This document shows positions 60,215 through 64,000 of a stretch of DNA of 64,000 nt, one piece after another. Positions within the stretch are counted from its first letter, which is position 1; each line of letters opens with the position of its first letter. Under the pieces are notes generated by a model, which ran no database searches, was not told where the DNA came from, and saw nothing but the letters and a program-made list of their open reading frames with translations. Source of the stretch: Chrysogorgia sp. JL179-B06 (Eukaryota; Cnidaria; Anthozoa; Scleralcyonacea; Chrysogorgiidae); NCBI GenBank assembly GCA_035772405.1, contig JAYKKM010000438.1:1394001-1458000 (forward strand), read 5' to 3'. Made by a program: the position numbers and the translations under genes.

Positions 60215-60327
60215 CAAACACAAATTATCCGATATCCGGCAGGATAATAGAAAATATCCGGCCGGATATTGAGATTATCCACTATCCGACCGGATACTAA
60301 ATCCGGTGCACCCCTTAGTAAATAGAC
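60215..60327. mobile_element. hAT-like element end
   Basis: Several TATCCGGCCGGATA-type palindromic words lead to GGTGCACCCCTTAG at 60314-60327. Its reverse complement CTAAGGGGTGCACC resembles hAT terminal repeats (CAGGGGTG...). Only one end was recognised. Confidence 0.4.
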
Positions 60328-60548
60328 TATTTACTATCCATGGTACAACCAGGCACATTTGCGGATGTCTCACGTAACCCCCCCCCCCCCCCGTTGACCC
60401 CCCTAGTGTTGTAAACCGTTTTCAACATCTATTCACAATATAGTAGTTCATGAACATGTGTAATATTAAACAGATGTAAGTTGAACAGTTGCATAAAAAT
60501 GCAGTTGAACATAAAGATAAAATAGTTGTATAACATATTACAACATAG

Positions 60549-60749
60549 ATACAAGAGGTTGTCTGGTCCTTCGAAGAGGTTGTCTTGTCCTTCGAAGAGG
60601 TTGAATTGTCCTCCGAAGAGGTTGAGTTGGCTGTCTTGGCTGAAATATATTTTGATTTTAACGAGGCTTTAAAAATCTTTTGGCGTCATGTCGATGACTC
60701 ATACAACCTACGAAAACTGTTGTATATCACACTTGCAAATTTATTGTAG
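60549..60749 (+). other. 21-bp minisatellite in an open frame
   Basis: Three copies plus a partial copy (60555-60626) of a 21-bp unit GAGGTTGTCTTGTCCTTCGAA, in frame with about 66 open codons giving EVV[WL]SFE repeats. No ATG. Could be a degenerate exon or chance. Confidence 0.25.
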
Positions 60750-61120
60750 TTCATATTAAAAATACTTACCGAATTGTAAAGAGTTCTTCTTGAATGTCTT
60801 GAATAATATTCTTGAAACAATGGCGTCGAAATATATCAAAGTCGGAAGTTGTCGACATCTTATCGGAGCGCGCTGATCGCTGATTGGCTATAAGCTAACA
60901 CACAAACAAACAAACCTAACACGCACGATAGCAATGTATATGCGCTTCGCGCATCTTGGGCTGCTGTGCTTTAAATGATGCCCAGTCCTTCGCGACACTT
61001 ATGTAGAGTCGACATGAATCTCGATTTATGAAAAATTCGGATTTCTGTTCGCAAATCCGGGGCAACAAGGGGGGGGGGGGGGGGCGGGGTGGGGGCTGCA
61101 CTGACGAAGTGGGCGCGAAA

Positions 61121-61321
61121 TGTCTCTACGTTATGTCTCTATTTGCTTGTGGGAATATCCATCAAGGTCATAAACGTTTTAGTGCAGGCGAATCTCGAGG
61201 GAAACAGTGTTCCTTTATGAGGTTATCGGCGCTTTTAAACTCACAGAACATTCCTGTTTATAACCAGTGGAACACAGCAACAATCGACAGCGTCTTAATT
61301 CAAGGAGTTCCATGCTTTTGA
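61121..61321 (+). pseudogene. Possible viral-type cysteine protease (DUB) fragment
   Basis: GNIHQGHKRFSAGESRGKQC followed by SFMRLSALLNSQ and QWNTATIDSVLIQG has the layout H/NQG-x-x-RF-S-x-x-SRG-QC, a short helix, then W-(x)n-ID-x-(V/I)-L-x-G. That is seen at the catalytic-cysteine end of herpesvirus-tegument/OTU-like deubiquitinases carried by some eukaryotic mobile elements. The putative nucleophile is in GKQC. The frame ends at 61321 before Asp/His residues appear, so it is truncated. The start is arbitrary, because a poly-G tract (about 61069-61098) lies upstream. Assignment tentative. Confidence 0.35.
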
Positions 61322-62436
61322 GAACGGTGAATCACTTCCTTCACCAAGAAAACTAAAAAAGACATGTTCTTTGTTTACTGTGAATTAAAGTTGAGCATAT
61401 ATATGGATACACCATCTCCTCAACCTTTGGCACTACATGTATTTATGCTATTATCACATACCACAAAACATCTGACTTGGGGATTTGAGGAAGGTTCGTG
61501 CACAAAGCTGTATGAGGATACACTGTATATGTAATAAATTGTACATGGAATTGTCTTCAAGAAATTATTTACCTCAACTTTGTGAAAATTCAGGAATTGT
61601 CCACTTGTTGTTCATTGTTCATTGGACAATGGAAATTATTTGTGTGCCATAATATTTGGTGTGCACTAAATACAATATTACAAGTAATTTGGAAAAATAA
61701 ATTACAGCGGTTGCAGTGGACTATGGTGTATTCCCGAACGACAATTACAGTATAATATGTGGAGTCGTGGACATGTGCAATTAACTAATACATCACAAAG
61801 ATCTCCTTGAAAGTATTGCATTCGCAACAAGAAGTCCAATAAAAGTTAGTCGATATAAATAATTGTGCAACAATATCGTAAACAGCTGTTGCATACATGC
61901 CATTTCTGGTAGATATCTATTTAGTCAGCGCCTGTTTGTTTAGCGCTTGCTTTGCCGTTAACATATCAGACACTCGCAATTCCACTGACAGCTTCGCACA
62001 ATAAGAAGCATGGTTTATAGTGGCAGTGATTTATCAGAAATTTGTTTACCAATCACCAACTACATAGTCATAATGTATACTGTGTATGCAATCAAAAACT
62101 TGCCAATTATCATTCAGATAAGTGATATTCATTTGTAATTTAAGTCTGCTGTATTTAAATATAATTAAAATAATTGAAATAAATGTGTATATACTACAGT
62201 GGGTTCATTTTAGAAATTTATCAAAAATTAGGCTTCCCATGACATTTGAGGTAGCACTTCCCTTGCGATAGTAACTTCTAGTAATAATAATAAAGACGTA
62301 TTAGGAGCAATATACAATAGTCTCAATGCCCTTAGAACAATATATTCTTATTAATGTTACTTATAAAACTAATTACAGTTTCATTATAAGATTAAGCCTA
62401 TTACATATATTACCACTCTGAAAAAACCTATTAATT
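61322..62436. other. Unassigned AT-rich sequence
   Basis: No gene, RNA or clear repeat recognised. Confidence 0.45.
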
Positions 62437-62562
62437 TTAAAAAAGAAAAGTCTTAAGTGCTGACTTAAAATTACTTAAAATATCAATGCTTCTGATTTCC
62501 TGTGGTAATGAATTCCATAGTTTTGGTGTGGCAACTGAGAATGTTCTGTCTCCATGAGTCAT
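62437..62562 (-). pseudogene. LINE ORF2 C-terminal tail
   Basis: In one open frame ending with TAA at 62439-62437, the minus strand reads THGDRTFSVATPKLWNSLPQ then EIRSIDILSNFKSALKTFLF. This is the highly conserved end of non-LTR retrotransposon ORF2. The intact reading frame suggests a fairly young, severely 5'-truncated insertion; no coding sequence precedes it. Confidence 0.88.
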
Positions 62563-63139
62563 GGATTTTGGCTTTCATCTCGATGGTTTGCTTCTCTATG
62601 TTACATTTGACGTTCAGTTGCTTGCCTTTGGCTTATAGCTGCGAGGTAAGATATCCAATTGAATAATGAAAATAATTGGTGAACGATCGGGGATTGGGTT
62701 CTTGCTATAGCTGTCTTCCAAACCTTCTGATTAGTTGTGGGAATGAGATGGACGATCTGGTGGTTCGTGATCTTCTGATATATTTCAGTTGAACTGTTAG
62801 ACCAATTTATTATTGGAATGCGAGAGTGAGTGAGAGACTACGTACTCTATACCACTTTATATACCTGAAATGACCAATCAGAATGTCCAGAGGAACACGC
62901 CTTGAATTAAGCGTGTCTTGGTGTGAACAATAACATTAGCATAACCTTCAAATAAACTGAAGTTACTTGCATATCAACTCGAAAATACATGCTGAACAGC
63001 ATGCCAGATGTTAGTATTAGCTGCTTAACAACGAAGAAATTTCCTGACTGACAACGCATACAGAGTTGGTAAATTTGTTAGCGAAACGTTATCATCTCGC
63101 ATTCTATTGTTACAGCAAAGGAATAAAAATTAGTATATA
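62563..63139. other. Unassigned sequence
   Basis: May include LINE upstream sequence, but no reading frame can be followed. A short TA run lies at 63134-63147. Confidence 0.4.
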
Positions 63140-63655
63140 TATATATAGAACTTTTAATATTGTAGCAAAGTGAAAAGGTGGTGAACTGCCAAGAATTTTA
63201 TTGACGAAATACTGACGTTTCGAGCGAATCCCTTCATCAGACTAAGACGAGATGAAATAAAATAAATAGGGTATATATATGCCAAAATGGTGCCACAAGT
63301 AGAAAGTAGCCAATCAAATGCACGGGAGATAAACAAACTAATGATTAATGAGATGCGAAAAGTTAAATGATTTGCTATTTTTACAGTAGATCTGCAAACA
63401 GATAAAAAATAGCAAATGATTTAACTTTTCGCATCTCATTAGTAATTAGTTTGTTTATCTCCCATGCATTTGATTGGCTACTTTCTACTTGTGACACCCT
63501 TTTGGCATATATATAAGCCCTATTTATTTATTTTTATGAAGGGCTCCGCTCGAAACGTCAGTATTTCGTCACTAAAATTCTTGGCAGTTTACCACCTTTT
63601 CACTTTGCTATATATTCAAAACACTGTCTACGCAGCACTCTACTTTTTTATATTA
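63140..63655. mobile_element. Palindromic pair of Penelope pLTRs
   Basis: Two inverted copies (about 63155-63395 and 63402-63652) of the pLTR sequence of the element at 41357-41600. Each has GGTGGTAAACTGCCAAGAAT-like and hammerhead-derived segments (CTGATGA-like, GGGCTCCGCTC, GAAACGTCAG). They meet near 63398 at a TGCTATTTTTACAG/AAAAAATAGCA junction. Either head-to-head insertion or a foldback derivative. Confidence 0.8.
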
Positions 63656-63675
63656 CTTTTCATATATATTACTTT

Positions 63676-63726
<51 letters not shown>

Positions 63727-64000
63727 ATATATATTTTTATAATTACATATTACCAGTCATATATATTACTTTTATTAGTCGTTGTTTATCTCGGGGGGTC
63801 ATTCCCTACGGTTTTAGATCCTCTTTTGATTTGTTGTCTTTTAATCTTCCCGCTATCGATCGTCGTTATTCCCATCACATATCAGCGGCTTGTTCGAGTC
63901 ATTCCCGTCGTTTGATGCGTATCACTATTAAATCTATGTCCAGTAATTTACAACATACTGATGACAACATCTCGAGATGTAAGTCCTCTTTCTCCCTGTT
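63656..64000. other. TA microsatellite and unassigned right edge
   Basis: A TA run at about 63678-63734 is followed by unassigned sequence. A plus-strand frame from about 63790 runs to the window edge with no recognised motif. Confidence 0.5.

Overview
The window looks like nuclear DNA from an invertebrate animal, probably a marine one and possibly a cnidarian; that placement is inference. It is AT-rich, carries a GT-AG intron-split gene, and is otherwise filled with metazoan transposons (Polinton, Penelope-like, DIRS-like, CR1/L2-like LINEs, several MITE families), satellites and microsatellites. I see no bacterial-style operons, rRNA or intact tRNA.

Host gene: the only convincing host gene is on the minus strand. 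It is an SLC6-family sodium-coupled transporter whose first three coding exons are at 47774-47723, 47136-46939 and 15066-14477. All reading frames agree across the splice sites and together encode TM1 to TM4. If contiguous, the second intron is about 31.9 kb and most of the window lies inside it. The rest of the gene would lie to the left, beyond a satellite array.

Layout: 1-13917 is a 25-bp satellite with higher-order duplications. 13918-20313 holds SLC6 exon 3, a Harbinger-like element and unassigned intronic sequence. 20314-31785 is a giant inverted-repeat element (4.8 and 4.3 kb arms, 2.4 kb spacer, near-perfect 6-bp flanking duplication). Each arm carries a decaying tandem family of small genes resembling the BH1 region of Bcl-2 proteins, plus a convergent, intact 148-codon gene. 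33051-40450 is a reduced, broken Polinton/Maverick with a cluster of octamer motifs inside its left TIR. 41357-44127 is a Penelope-like element on the minus strand. 44641-44898 is a retrozyme-like unit with a canonical hammerhead ribozyme between TA microsatellites.

To the right of the gene start (47.8-64 kb) are more TA arrays, a ~1 kb TAAG tetranucleotide array, LINE fragments nested with mariner-type and palindromic MITEs, a DIRS-like RNase H fragment, a possible viral-type deubiquitinase fragment, and a palindromic pair of Penelope pLTRs near the right edge.

The candidate undescribed system is the 11.5 kb inverted-repeat element. It combines very long terminal repeats, AGTAG/CTACT termini, a 6-bp duplication, an expanded small gene family and no visible core genes. 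That combination recalls the gene-family-rich termini of linear dsDNA viruses, or a non-autonomous relative of an integrase-mobilised virus-like element.
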